A stretch of DNA of 64,000 nt from Rhizobium bangladeshense (lineage in GTDB: Bacteria > Pseudomonadota > Alphaproteobacteria > Rhizobiales > Rhizobiaceae), in contig NZ_LYPL01000015.1 of the NCBI RefSeq assembly GCF_001662075.1, positions 105,629 through 169,628 of the forward strand, given 5' to 3'. How positions within the stretch are numbered: position 1 is the first letter of the stretch; each line of letters starts with the position of its first letter. Shown piece after piece: positions 51,306-59,291 of the stretch. A program made the translations under genes and the position numbers. The notes beneath the pieces are model-generated. The model had not been told where the DNA came from. It was given only the letters and a program-made list of their open reading frames with translations, and did no database searches.

Positions 51306-51977
51306 TTGAGCTACCATTTCGAATTCAGCTGGTTGCTTCAATATTACCCTGAGATCATCAAGGGCATACTGATCACCCTGGAGCTTATCGCGGTCGGCGG
51401 AGTGCTCGGCATTTCTCTCGGCATCATCTGCGCCTGGGTGCGGGCGCTCGGCCCGGCCTGGCTGAAGCCGGTCGTCGCGGCCTATGTCGAACTGATCCGC
51501 AACACCCCGTTCCTGATCCAGCTTTTCTTCATCTTTTTCGGTCTGCCGTCGCTTGGCCTCCAGCTCTCCGAATTGACGGCCGCCAACCTCGCGATGATCG
51601 TCAATCTCGGCGCCTATAGCTGCGAGATTATCCGTGCCGGCATCCAGGCCACGCCGAAAGGCCAGTTCGAGGCGGGCGAGAGCCTTGCCATGACACGTTT
51701 CGAGACCTTCCGGCATGTCGTTCTCGTGCCCTCGCTGCAGCGCATCTGGCCGGCGCTGTCGTCGCAGGTGGTCATCGTCATGCTCGGCTCAGCGGTCGTG
51801 TCGCAGATCGCCGCCGAGGATCTGACGTTCGCGGCGAATTTCATACAATCGCGAACCTTCCGGGCCTTCGAGGCCTATATCGTCTCGACCGCCATCTATC
51901 TCGTGCTGGCGATCCTGCTCCGGCAGGTGCTGGGTCTGATCGGCGGGTTCATTTTCCCGAGGAGAACAGCACGATGA
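51306..51977 (+). CDS. Polar amino acid ABC permease, first subunit
   Basis: A 223-residue HisMQ-type permease with about five helices (YVELIRNTPFLIQLFFIFFG; GQFEAGESLAMTRFETFRHVVLVPSLQR as coupling loop). It starts with TTG after GAGGGGACATTCC. It overlaps the second permease by 4 nt (ATGA). Confidence 0.9.
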   Translation: MSYHFEFSWLLQYYPEIIKGILITLELIAVGGVLGISLGIICAWVRALGPAWLKPVVAAYVELIRNTPFLIQLFFIFFGLPSLGLQLSELTAANLAMIVNLGAYSCEIIRAGIQATPKGQFEAGESLAMTRFETFRHVVLVPSLQRIWPALSSQVVIVMLGSAVVSQIAAEDLTFAANFIQSRTFRAFEAYIVSTAIYLVLAILLRQVLGLIGGFIFPRRTAR

Positions 51978-52633
51978 TCACGTTCACACTGTGGGATATC
52001 CTGCGCAACCTGCTGCTTGCCACCCGCTGGACGATCCTTCTTTCGCTGGTCTCGTTCGTTGGCGGGGGTCTTGTTGGCCTGTGTCTGCTATTCCTCCGCA
52101 TCAGCAGGCGCAAGGCCGCCAGGGCTTTTGCGAAATACTACATAGAGCTCTTCCAGGGTACGCCGCTGCTGATGCAGCTGTTCATCGCCTTTTTCGGTCT
52201 CGGTCTCTTCGGGATAGACGTGCCGGCCTGGCTTGCGGCGGGATTGGCGCTGATCTTATGGAGTGCCGCCTTCCTCACCGAAATCTGGCGAGGCTGCGTC
52301 GAAGCGGTTGCGAGGGGGCAATGGGAAGCCTCGGCCAGCCTTGGCATGGGCCGTCTGCAGCAGATGCGCTACGTCATCCTTCCGCAGGCGCTGAGGATCG
52401 CCATACCGCCGACCGTCGGTTTCTCCGTTCAGATCGTCAAGGGGACGGCGCTGACCTCGATCATCGGCTTCGTCGAATTGTCGAAAGCCGGCACCGTGGT
52501 CACCAACGCCACCTTCCAGCCCTTCACCGTCTATGGGCTCGTCGCGCTCATCTATTTTGCCCTTTGCTGGCCCTTGTCAAAAAGCAGCCAGATCCTGGAG
52601 AGAAAACTCAATGTCGCTCATCGAAATCACTGA
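51974..52633 (+). CDS. Polar amino acid ABC permease, second subunit
   Basis: A 219-residue HisMQ-type permease; YYIELFQGTPLLMQLFIAFFG and GQWEASASLGMGRLQQMRYVILPQALR are diagnostic. Its end overlaps the start of the ATPase gene by 23 nt in another frame, an unusually long overlap for this operon. Confidence 0.9.
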   Translation: MITFTLWDILRNLLLATRWTILLSLVSFVGGGLVGLCLLFLRISRRKAARAFAKYYIELFQGTPLLMQLFIAFFGLGLFGIDVPAWLAAGLALILWSAAFLTEIWRGCVEAVARGQWEASASLGMGRLQQMRYVILPQALRIAIPPTVGFSVQIVKGTALTSIIGFVELSKAGTVVTNATFQPFTVYGLVALIYFALCWPLSKSSQILERKLNVAHRNH

Positions 52634-53336
52634 CGTCCGCAAAAACTACGGGACCAACGAGGTGCTGAAGGGCATCAACCTCAATGTGGAGCCTGGTGAG
52701 GTCATTGCCATCATCGGCAAGAGCGGCTCGGGCAAATCGACGCTGCTTCGCTGCATCAATGGTCTGGAGACCATTACCGACGGCTCCATCTCCGTGGCCG
52801 GCGCGCAGCTTCTCGACGACGAAGTCCATCTGAAGGCGTTGCGCCTCAAGGTCGGCATGATCTTTCAGCAGTTCAACCTTTTCCCGCATCTGACCGCCGG
52901 CGGCAATGTCATGCTGTCGCAGACCGTGGTCAAGAAGACCCCGAAGGCCGAGGCAGAAGCGACCGCCCGCAAGATGCTGGAGCGGGTGGGGCTGGGTCAG
53001 AAGTTCGATGCCTATCCGGATGAGCTCTCGGGCGGCCAGCAGCAGCGTGTTGCCATCGCCCGCGCGCTCGCCATGCAGCCGACCGCGCTTCTCTGCGACG
53101 AGGTTACCTCGGCGCTCGACCCGGAACTGGTCGCCGAAGTTCTGGCCGTCGTGCGCGAGCTTGCCGCCGAGGGAATGACGCTCCTGATGGTCACGCATGA
53201 GATGAAGTTCGCTCGCGACGTCTGCAGCCGCGTCGTCTTCATGCATCAGGGCAGGATCCACGAAGCAGGCCGCCCGGAGGATGTCTTCGCCAATCCTCAC
53301 ACTGCCGAGCTCAGGCAGTTTCTCGGTGTCAGCTAA
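52611..53336 (+). CDS. Polar amino acid ABC ATPase
   Basis: A 241-residue GlnQ-class ATPase: Walker A GKSGSGKSTLL (about 36), Q-loop MIFQQFNLFPHL, signature LSGGQQQRVAIARALAM (about 139), Walker B ALLCDEVTSALDPEL and H-switch VTHEMKFARDV. ATG 52611 follows GGAGAGAAAACTCA within the permease end. The stop codon lies inside the next intergenic repeat, which may supply the transcript end. Confidence 0.92.
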   Translation: MSLIEITDVRKNYGTNEVLKGINLNVEPGEVIAIIGKSGSGKSTLLRCINGLETITDGSISVAGAQLLDDEVHLKALRLKVGMIFQQFNLFPHLTAGGNVMLSQTVVKKTPKAEAEATARKMLERVGLGQKFDAYPDELSGGQQQRVAIARALAMQPTALLCDEVTSALDPELVAEVLAVVRELAAEGMTLLMVTHEMKFARDVCSRVVFMHQGRIHEAGRPEDVFANPHTAELRQFLGVS

Positions 53337-53437
53337 AGCGCGTCGCATCAAATTTGATTCATGCGACGCGCTTTAGCTCTTTGTTTTTATGCATGTCGTT
53401 GTCCCTAACCGCTGCACACTTCCGGGCGACCTGCATG
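53334..53437 (-). repeat. Rhizobial intergenic repeat element, copy B, with an 18-bp hairpin
   Basis: The reverse complement of this stretch matches copy A at 27858-27963. One end (53331-53348 with 53361-53378) forms a perfect 18-bp inverted repeat with a 12-nt loop, built on CTAAAGCGCGTCGCAT, followed by TTTGTTTTTAT on the plus strand, so it may terminate transcription of the ABC operon. Confidence 0.75.
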
Positions 53438-53476
53438 AGAGTCGTCATGGTGGCCGCGTGATTGGGCGGCGAACAG

Positions 53477-53965
53477 CTAGTGCCATCTTTTGGTGAGAAA
53501 TCCCGACGGACCTTGAACGGGATCGCTGTGGGGGAGGGGTACGGACGCGATTTTTGCCAGCATGTCGCTCGATGCAGCCGAAGTCTGAATGTCGGCATGC
53601 TGTCCCTTGGGATAAGCGCCGACGACCTGGAAGTCCGACGTGCAGCCGAGATTTTGGTGCCCTGTCCCGGCCGGAAGCACCAAACAGTCGCCCGCCATGA
53701 CCTTCATTGCTTGACCGCTGGGACCGCCGATCAAGAGGGTGGCACTACCCCGTGACACTCCGAGCGCCTCGTGTGCGCCGGCATGGTAGTGCTGATAATC
53801 GAAGACACCGTTTGTCCAGATGCCTGTCCAACCGCTTGCCGCGAAGCGCTCTTCGAAATCACAAGGTCCGTCGTCGTCAACAAGCCCCTTGTAAAGCAAT
53901 ACAGGAAGGCGCTGGTTGTTCGGGACCCAGTCGCTCGGCTCGAACATTGTCGTTTCGACGTGCAT
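53477..53965 (-). CDS. Cupin-domain protein (YjlB-like)
   Basis: A 162-residue single-domain cupin: metal-binding motif 1 in YQHYHAGAHEALGVSRGSATL (about residues 57-77) and motif 2 in GDCLVLPAGTGHQNLG. ATG 53965 begins MHVETTMFEPSDWVPNN; the frame is open upstream but that part has no family likeness. It resembles the YjlB group, whose function is unknown. Transcribed from the strand opposite to the ABC operon, convergent to it. Confidence 0.82.
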   Translation of the reverse strand: MHVETTMFEPSDWVPNNQRLPVLLYKGLVDDDGPCDFEERFAASGWTGIWTNGVFDYQHYHAGAHEALGVSRGSATLLIGGPSGQAMKVMAGDCLVLPAGTGHQNLGCTSDFQVVGAYPKGQHADIQTSAASSDMLAKIASVPLPHSDPVQGPSGFLTKRWH

Positions 53966-54210
53966 GTTGAATGCCCGGGTTGTCGTCGATTGCGGTGGCG
54001 CGAAGCGGCTCAAGCTGTTCACACAGGTGGAGGCTCTCTTCGCCGAAGTCGCTAGTGCTGGAGACTTCGAAACCTCAACTTTGGTGATTGCCAAAGGTTC
54101 CTCGACGCGCCGCAGCTTCGGGGAGGAGACCCGGCGGGAAACCGCCGGATGCTGCGTGCTTGAGAGGGCGCTCGGCGCCCGATTTGGCCGCGTGCGGTTG
54201 CCCCGGCTGG

Positions 54211-54873
54211 TCAGTGGGCCAGCATCTCTTCGACAATCTGCTTGCCGTTCAGGTTCGCGGGGTAGTAGGTCGGCCAGTTGGTGACCTCATTCAGCAGCGC
54301 GGTGCGGTCATTACCCCAGTAAAGATGGTAGTGGTCGGCCTTCTCGGGGGCGACGATGTGGTCGCTGAACTGGATGAACTGAGGTGCGGCGTCATCACCG
54401 GCGCTTTTGCTGAAGACGAAACGAACCCCTCGATTACCCTTCTTGTAGGTGAGGATTTCGTGCCCATCCGCCTCATAGTCTCCGGTGACGGAGTCCTTGC
54501 CGCGGAAAAACGTAACCTTCGTTCCGTTGATGACGATCCGGTCGACGTCGGTCTTGTATCCCGTGTCATAGTAGGCGCGATATTCCCCGGCGCTCTTGTC
54601 GCCATGTTTCGCCTTGTCGGCCATCACCGGATCCAAGGTTCCGTCGACAAGATAGGGGTAGACCGACTGCCAGTCGCCTTCCCAGTCCGACAGCTGACGC
54701 GCCTTTACCTGATCGTCATCGAAATACCCATCATGCACCGACCCCTTCTTATCGTGGGAATGGCTGTGGCTGTGATTGTTTCCTGAAGATGTCTGGGCGC
54801 CTGCCGTTCCTGCAAATGTCAATGTTGCGGATACAGCCAGTGCGTAGCCGATAGTCGTGATCGCCTGTTTCAT
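54211..54873 (-). CDS. zinT: Periplasmic zinc/cadmium-binding protein ZinT
   Basis: A 220-residue ZinT/YodA homologue. Signal peptide of 26 residues (cleavage near AGAQT), then a histidine-rich stretch (NNHSHSHSHDKK) absent from many ZinT proteins, and the lipocalin-like core SVHDGYFDDDQVKARQLSDWEGDWQSVYPYL with the metal-site histidines in DHYHLYWG. ZinT recruits zinc and passes it to ZnuA under scarcity. A Zur-like box lies 48 nt upstream. Confidence 0.93.
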   Translation of the reverse strand: MKQAITTIGYALAVSATLTFAGTAGAQTSSGNNHSHSHSHDKKGSVHDGYFDDDQVKARQLSDWEGDWQSVYPYLVDGTLDPVMADKAKHGDKSAGEYRAYYDTGYKTDVDRIVINGTKVTFFRGKDSVTGDYEADGHEILTYKKGNRGVRFVFSKSAGDDAAPQFIQFSDHIVAPEKADHYHLYWGNDRTALLNEVTNWPTYYPANLNGKQIVEEMLAH

Positions 54874-54920
54874 TCGCTAAACCTTTCGATTGGCCCGCAC
54901 AACTCGTGCACGGTTTGTCA

Positions 54921-54935
54921 TGTAATAACATTACA
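54921..54935. promoter_or_regulatory. Zur-like box upstream of zinT
   Basis: TGTAAT-AAC-ATTACA has perfect 6-bp arms and resembles the alphaproteobacterial Zur box (TGTTAT-N3-ATAACA style). Located about 48 bp before the zinT start on the minus strand. Confidence 0.6.
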
Positions 54936-55258
54936 GGCGCCAATTAGCGTGCTTTGACTGCAAGCGCAAGGCGGGAAGCGCTGATGCGCGTCCCGTGGCG
55001 ATCGCCATTCAAACGTGTTTCATCCAGAACTGTTCAGGAGGCGCCTATCTCTGCGAGAGCTTCGGTTCAAAGCCGCATTCGATGCCGCAAATTCATGATC
55101 GCGATTGCGTCATAGGCGAGCACGGCTTCGCTGGTCTCACGAGATCAAAGGCAGGAGCCGCATCATTCTTCGATTTGCTCGCTGCAATTCCGGAAGTTTC
55201 GCGGCCGCTTCTGTCTTCAAAAATCAATCTGCTGACAGGGCGGCCGCTTCGGAAATTA
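54936..55258. other. Intergenic region, no gene recognised
   Basis: About 320 bases between the zinT promoter and the end of the PspA gene. The plus-strand frame covering it is an antisense shadow of the two minus-strand genes further right. No RNA gene, repeat or terminator with a clear U tract could be seen. Confidence 0.5.
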
Positions 55259-55993
55259 TCACTTCTTGTTGTCTGCGGGGGCGGGCAGCAGGACCGGCTC
55301 GGCGGAATGCTTCGGTATCATCAGCTGTGCAAGGATGTCGTCGGCAGATTCACTCGAACTGCCGATGCCGGCCTCGCGCAGTTGACGGTCGAGATCGCTG
55401 CCATTTTCCAATGCGGCCAGTTCCGCACCGGCTTCGATGCGTCCGGCGGTGACTTCCTGGCGCTTCTTGATGCGTTCGAGACTTTGGACGGCGCTGCCGA
55501 GACGGGTGTTGATGCCCGACTGGCTATGGGCGATCGCCGACTGAGCGCGCAGCAGCGACTCGTTGGCCTTGACGTTCTCCACCTCGCGCTTCATCTGAGC
55601 AATGCGCGACTCGGTTTCCTGGATAGTGCGCAGCATCTGCTGTTGGCGGGGCAGCAGCCGGTCGAGCTCTTCCTGGTCTCGCTGCATTTCGGCGCGGCTG
55701 TTGGCAATGCGCTGAGCGAGACCCTGTGCGAGATCGGTGCGGCCCGCGGAGATCGCAGCGCGGGCGCTGTCGGTATCCTTGGTTTCCTTTGCGCGGTTTT
55801 CTTCAAGCCGGCGCATGACGCTCTTGTTCGATGCCATGATGCCGGCCAGATCGGATCGCGCCCGGCGCAGCGACTGTTCGGCGTCGCGGATTTCCTGGTC
55901 AAGAATGCGCATCGACTGGCTGTCGGCGGCGGCTTCCGCTGCCTCGTTGATGCCGCCTCGAATGGCGGTAAAAATCTTTCCCCAGGTGCTCAC
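55259..55993 (-). CDS. PspA/IM30-family membrane-associated protein (YjfJ-like)
   Basis: A 244-residue, almost entirely helical coiled-coil protein of the PspA/Vipp1 family: STWGKIFTAIRGGINEAAEA at the N-terminus, then ILDQEIRDAEQSLRRARSDLAGIMASNKS and long heptad stretches (about 40-190). GTG 55993 is chosen: it overlaps the stop of the DUF2170 gene (GTGA) and starts the conserved amphipathic helix. PspA proteins form membrane-protecting assemblies. In the E. coli yjfIJKLMC operon the homologue is YjfJ; here the DUF2170-PspA pair is divergent from the other members. Confidence 0.85.
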   Translation of the reverse strand: MSTWGKIFTAIRGGINEAAEAAADSQSMRILDQEIRDAEQSLRRARSDLAGIMASNKSVMRRLEENRAKETKDTDSARAAISAGRTDLAQGLAQRIANSRAEMQRDQEELDRLLPRQQQMLRTIQETESRIAQMKREVENVKANESLLRAQSAIAHSQSGINTRLGSAVQSLERIKKRQEVTAGRIEAGAELAALENGSDLDRQLREAGIGSSSESADDILAQLMIPKHSAEPVLLPAPADNKK

Positions 55994-56436
55994 GCTGCAA
56001 TCTCCCCGCTTTTCCATTCTTCAATCATATGCGCCGCATCGACCGCATTGGCAGCTAGAATTGCGACTTCCTCGACGACGGTCTCGGCCGGCGACCGTGC
56101 TGAAAGCGAGCCAAACAATTCGTACCATTCCTCACCGTCGATCGTGGTGATGCCGAAACTGGAAAGTGGCACGAACTTATGCGTCTTCAGAACCATGCGT
56201 TCGAAGGCCTCTCTTTTGGGCACCTCCTTGCACGGCACCAGAACAACGCTGACGAGGATGTCGCGCTCGCCGCTCACCGTGACGAAAACGTCAAGATCGC
56301 CTTTTTCCTTCAGCGTTACGCACAAGACGTCCCCGTGTTCGGGTACGGCGACATCAACATCGCCGAGCGCCTCCGGATCGGCGGCGAACAGGCGCGTTAA
56401 AGTGGTGAGGTTCCAGGTCTCCAAAAAGTCCTCCAT
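55990..56436 (-). CDS. DUF2170 protein (YjfI-like)
   Basis: A 148-residue acidic cytosolic protein beginning MEDFLETWNLTTLTRLFAA and with LSSFGITTIDGEEWYELFGSLSA in the second half, the layout of DUF2170/YjfI proteins. It shares a 4-nt overlap with the PspA gene downstream, suggesting a matched pair of products; by analogy it may regulate or chaperone PspA assembly, which is inference. It is divergent from the channel gene with about 76 nt between the starts. Confidence 0.8.
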   Translation of the reverse strand: MEDFLETWNLTTLTRLFAADPEALGDVDVAVPEHGDVLCVTLKEKGDLDVFVTVSGERDILVSVVLVPCKEVPKREAFERMVLKTHKFVPLSSFGITTIDGEEWYELFGSLSARSPAETVVEEVAILAANAVDAAHMIEEWKSGEIAA

Positions 56437-56512
56437 CGGTTAGAGCGTCAAAAATATCTGGGTAGTCGGTTTACAACTTAAAGGTCTGGCGCGCGAAATA
56501 AATTTCGGTAGG

Positions 56513-57595
56513 GTGCACGTTAGCAACGGGGTGAATCGCTTGCCATTTATCGCTTCATTTCTGCGGCGTATATATCTTTCGCTCGGCGAATTGGCATGGT
56601 CAGCCGTTTTTCTTATCCTCGTTCTCCATCTAATCGTATCTTACCTGCTCTTTATGCTGGCAGGCGAGGGCGATCTCGTCGGCAACCCGGTCGACTTCCT
56701 TTATTACTATATGGTCACTGCAACGACTGTCGGCTATGGCGATCTTTCTCCAAAGTCAGCACCCGGCCGGATCATCGCCGTCCTGGTCGTTCTTCCTGGT
56801 GGGATTGCCATCTTTACTGCAGTTCTTGGCAAGTTGTTGACAGCTATTGGTACGATCTGGAGGAATCGCATGCGCGGATTGGGTGATTACAGCGAACGCG
56901 CCGGCCATATCATCGTTCTGGGCTGGCAAGAGGGGCAGACATACCAGACGCTGCGACTCCTGCATTCCGAACGCCATGCTAACGAACCGATGAGCGTTCT
57001 GGTTGCCAAGGATCTGCCGGAAAATCCCGCCGCCGACTACGCTGACTATATCAGAAGCGATCGGCTTGCCGATGCCGACGCTCTGATGCGGGCCGGTGTG
57101 GCCCAGGCGCGTGCGATCATCGCGCGCGGCGCCAATGACGATGAAACGCTGGCCGCAGTCCTGATTGCCGAGGATCACGCGCCCAATGCCCATATCGTGG
57201 CCTATTTCGCCGATGACCGCACGGCACAGATGGTCAAACAGCTGCGGCCGCGCGTCGAAGCGGTGGGCTCGCTCGCCGAGGAACTTCTGTCGCGTTCGGC
57301 GCGTGACCCGGGCTCCTCGGAAATCGCTGCACGGCTGTTGTCGGCTGCCTCCACCGACACCGCCTTTTCCCTGGCGGTGCCGCCCTTGCAAACGCCGCTG
57401 TCCTATGGCGAGGTGTTTTTGAGCCTCAAGCGTCGGCATAATGTGACGCTCGTAGGCATGCTGAGCCACGGCGTAACCGACCTGAATTGCCGGGACGAGA
57501 CGCTGATGCATGGCGGGGAGACCCTTTACTACATCAGCGGGATACGGCTAGATCCCGCTGCCATCGCCTGGGCTCGAATGGGAGACGTGACATGA
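56513..57595 (+). CDS. Potassium channel protein with TrkA-N/RCK domain
   Basis: A 360-residue two-helix channel. The first membrane helix (VFLILVLHLIVSYLLFM) is followed by the pore loop with selectivity filter TATTVGYGDLSP (about residues 69-80) and the second helix (IIAVLVVLPGGIAIFTAVLG). From about 120 the cytosolic TrkA-N-like domain starts (HIIVLGWQEGQTYQTLRLL), with a second regulatory lobe towards the C-terminus. GTG 56513 is the first possible start; GTG 56531 also fits. It leads the rightward gene set 56513-60449 and overlaps the DUF2491 gene by 4 nt. Confidence 0.88.
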   Translation: MHVSNGVNRLPFIASFLRRIYLSLGELAWSAVFLILVLHLIVSYLLFMLAGEGDLVGNPVDFLYYYMVTATTVGYGDLSPKSAPGRIIAVLVVLPGGIAIFTAVLGKLLTAIGTIWRNRMRGLGDYSERAGHIIVLGWQEGQTYQTLRLLHSERHANEPMSVLVAKDLPENPAADYADYIRSDRLADADALMRAGVAQARAIIARGANDDETLAAVLIAEDHAPNAHIVAYFADDRTAQMVKQLRPRVEAVGSLAEELLSRSARDPGSSEIAARLLSAASTDTAFSLAVPPLQTPLSYGEVFLSLKRRHNVTLVGMLSHGVTDLNCRDETLMHGGETLYYISGIRLDPAAIAWARMGDVT

Positions 57596-58251
57596 TCGGC
57601 TGGTTCGGCGGAAACAACAATGAGAAGCCCTTACCCGAAGAGCTTGGCCCGTTGAGCGCGGCCATCGGCGGGGCGCTTGAAATCGATTTCCTCTCCCTTG
57701 AAGCCGATGCGCTGGGCGGCGAACTGGCTATGCCGTTGCCCCGAAGCGGGCCGTTCATCATTGCCGGCTATGGTGAGGTTTCGCTCGACGCAGCGACTGT
57801 TCTGTCGCGCTACTACGATGAAGAGAACCGGATGATTCAGGTAATGTCAGCGTCGGGCAAGCCGGGTGAAGCGATCGACGACATCAGCTTTTATCAGCCT
57901 TGGGACAGCGTGGTGCCCGCCGGCCCGAGCGAATGGAACCGCTGGACCGGACCGAGCGGCCTGATCGGCCAACCATCCTATGACGCCGATGGCATCCTCT
58001 ATAATCGATTCTGGGGCGACGGCCCGGAGCGGGCGCAGTTGGTGGAATTTGTCGAAAAGGTCAATGATGGTGAAGCGCAGCGCTCAATCCACCAAACCTG
58101 TATGCTGTATTACCGCCCGCTGGGCTCGACCCGCGAAATGCTTCTGATCAATGTCGAACGCGACCTGGATCTCGGGCAGACCCAGGCGGGCAGCTCGGTG
58201 GAATTTCTGATCGGTTACGGACTGGCTCCGGCCGACGTTCGCCGCGTCTGA
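57592..58251 (+). CDS. DUF2491 protein (YjfK-like)
   Basis: A 219-residue soluble protein of the DUF2491/YjfK family (LGPLSAAIGGALEIDFLSLEA; SFYQPWDSVVPAGPSEWNRW; LLINVERDLDLGQTQAGSSVEFLIGYGL). The ATG overlaps the stop of the channel gene. Function unknown; conserved neighbour of PspA, DUF350 and glutathionylspermidine-synthase-like genes. Confidence 0.82.
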   Translation: MIGWFGGNNNEKPLPEELGPLSAAIGGALEIDFLSLEADALGGELAMPLPRSGPFIIAGYGEVSLDAATVLSRYYDEENRMIQVMSASGKPGEAIDDISFYQPWDSVVPAGPSEWNRWTGPSGLIGQPSYDADGILYNRFWGDGPERAQLVEFVEKVNDGEAQRSIHQTCMLYYRPLGSTREMLLINVERDLDLGQTQAGSSVEFLIGYGLAPADVRRV

Positions 58252-58283
58252 TGGCCTAGAAATTTTAACGGAGGATTTTTTCG

Positions 58284-58685
58284 ATGCTCGACTACGTGGC
58301 GGGCCTGCCTGCATTCCTTGGTTATTTCGCCGTCGGTCTTGCCGCATACGGGGTTTTCACTGTGATCTACACCTGGCTAACGCCGCAAAAAGAGGTTCAG
58401 CTCATTCGCGCCGGCAATCTTGCGGCAGTCACAGCATTCTTAGGCGCCCTTGTCGGTTTCAGCCTGCCTCTGGCTTCGGCCGCAGCCAATTCGGTCAGCA
58501 TCGTCGACTATATCATTTGGGCGGTAATAGGAATTTTGGCGCAGATCCTTGCTTTCTATATTGCCAATTTCACCATGAAGGACCTCCATGAAAAGATCAC
58601 TGCCGACGATATCGCCGCCGGCATATGGGGCGGCGGCATCGCGCTCGTCGTCGGTATCCTCAACGCCGCCTGCATGACCTATTGA
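58284..58685 (+). CDS. DUF350 membrane protein (YjfL-like)
   Basis: A 133-residue protein with four hydrophobic segments (LPAFLGYFAVGLAAYGVFTVIY; AAVTAFLGALVGFSLPLASAA; YIIWAVIGILAQILAFYIANF; IWGGGIALVVGILNAACM), the DUF350 pattern of paired repeats. Starts after GGAGGATTTTTTCG. Likely an inner-membrane partner of the ligase and PspA products in this set. Confidence 0.85.
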   Translation: MLDYVAGLPAFLGYFAVGLAAYGVFTVIYTWLTPQKEVQLIRAGNLAAVTAFLGALVGFSLPLASAAANSVSIVDYIIWAVIGILAQILAFYIANFTMKDLHEKITADDIAAGIWGGGIALVVGILNAACMTY

Positions 58686-58696
58686 GGGAGGGAAAG

Positions 58697-59290
58697 ATGC
58701 GCAGACGCATGAGCGGGCACAGGCGACCTTTCCTGGCCCTTGGCACCATCGCTGCCTCGACCCTGGCCTTGTCCAGCTGCGGCGATCAGACTCCTTCGGA
58801 GGTCATGTTCACCTCCGTCGACCAATGCGTGGCTGCAGGGATGGATCGGCAGGTTTGCCAGGCCGGCTATCAGGATGCCATGCGCGCCCATCTCGCCGTC
58901 GCGCCACGGTTCAACGGGATGGCCGCCTGCGAGGCCGAATACGGTACCGGCCAGTGCACCGAACAGCCGGCCGGCACTGCCCCGAACAATAGCGGCGGAG
59001 GCGGCAGCTTCTTCGTGCCGTTCCTGGCAGGCTACATGATGTCTTCGGCGCTAAACAACATCGGCGATTATTACGATTATCGCCGGCGCCAGGAGCAGAG
59101 CGGTTCCTATTACGGTTCGACGCCGATTTATCGCAACCGCTCGGGACAGACGGTCACAACCACCGTTCGCTCAGGCGGCGACAGCGTGACTGCGCCCTCG
59201 CGCCAGAGCGTCAAGCCGGTCAACGTCAATACCCGCACCGTTGCCCGACAAGGCTTCGGGGGCCGTTCGTCCTTCAGTTTCGGCGGTTGA
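58697..59290 (+). CDS. DUF1190 lipoprotein-like protein (YjfM-like)
   Basis: A 197-residue exported protein: signal with LALSSCGDQ, a lipobox (Cys about residue 28), then the DUF1190 core VMFTSVDQCVAAGMDRQVCQAGYQDA, and a Gly/Ser- and Tyr-rich tail. ATG 58697 follows GAGGGAGGGAAAG. In E. coli YjfM/YgiB proteins belong to the same kind of operon. Its four-cysteine core suggests a disulfide-stabilised periplasmic domain. Confidence 0.82.
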   Translation: MRRRMSGHRRPFLALGTIAASTLALSSCGDQTPSEVMFTSVDQCVAAGMDRQVCQAGYQDAMRAHLAVAPRFNGMAACEAEYGTGQCTEQPAGTAPNNSGGGGSFFVPFLAGYMMSSALNNIGDYYDYRRRQEQSGSYYGSTPIYRNRSGQTVTTTVRSGGDSVTAPSRQSVKPVNVNTRTVARQGFGGRSSFSFGG

Positions 59291-59291
59291 C

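Noticed and set aside
53966..54210. Protein-like stretch on the plus strand (VVVDCGGAKRLKLF and LFAEVASAGDF)
   Set aside because: It looks slightly like a fragment of a real protein, but there is no start, no identifiable family and the stretch is only about 80 codons; could be a remnant, not provable here.
54995..56443. Long plus-strand open frame of 482 codons
   Set aside because: It is antisense to the PspA and DUF2170 genes, which have clear family motifs; low-complexity Leu/Ala/Arg-rich product typical of a shadow.
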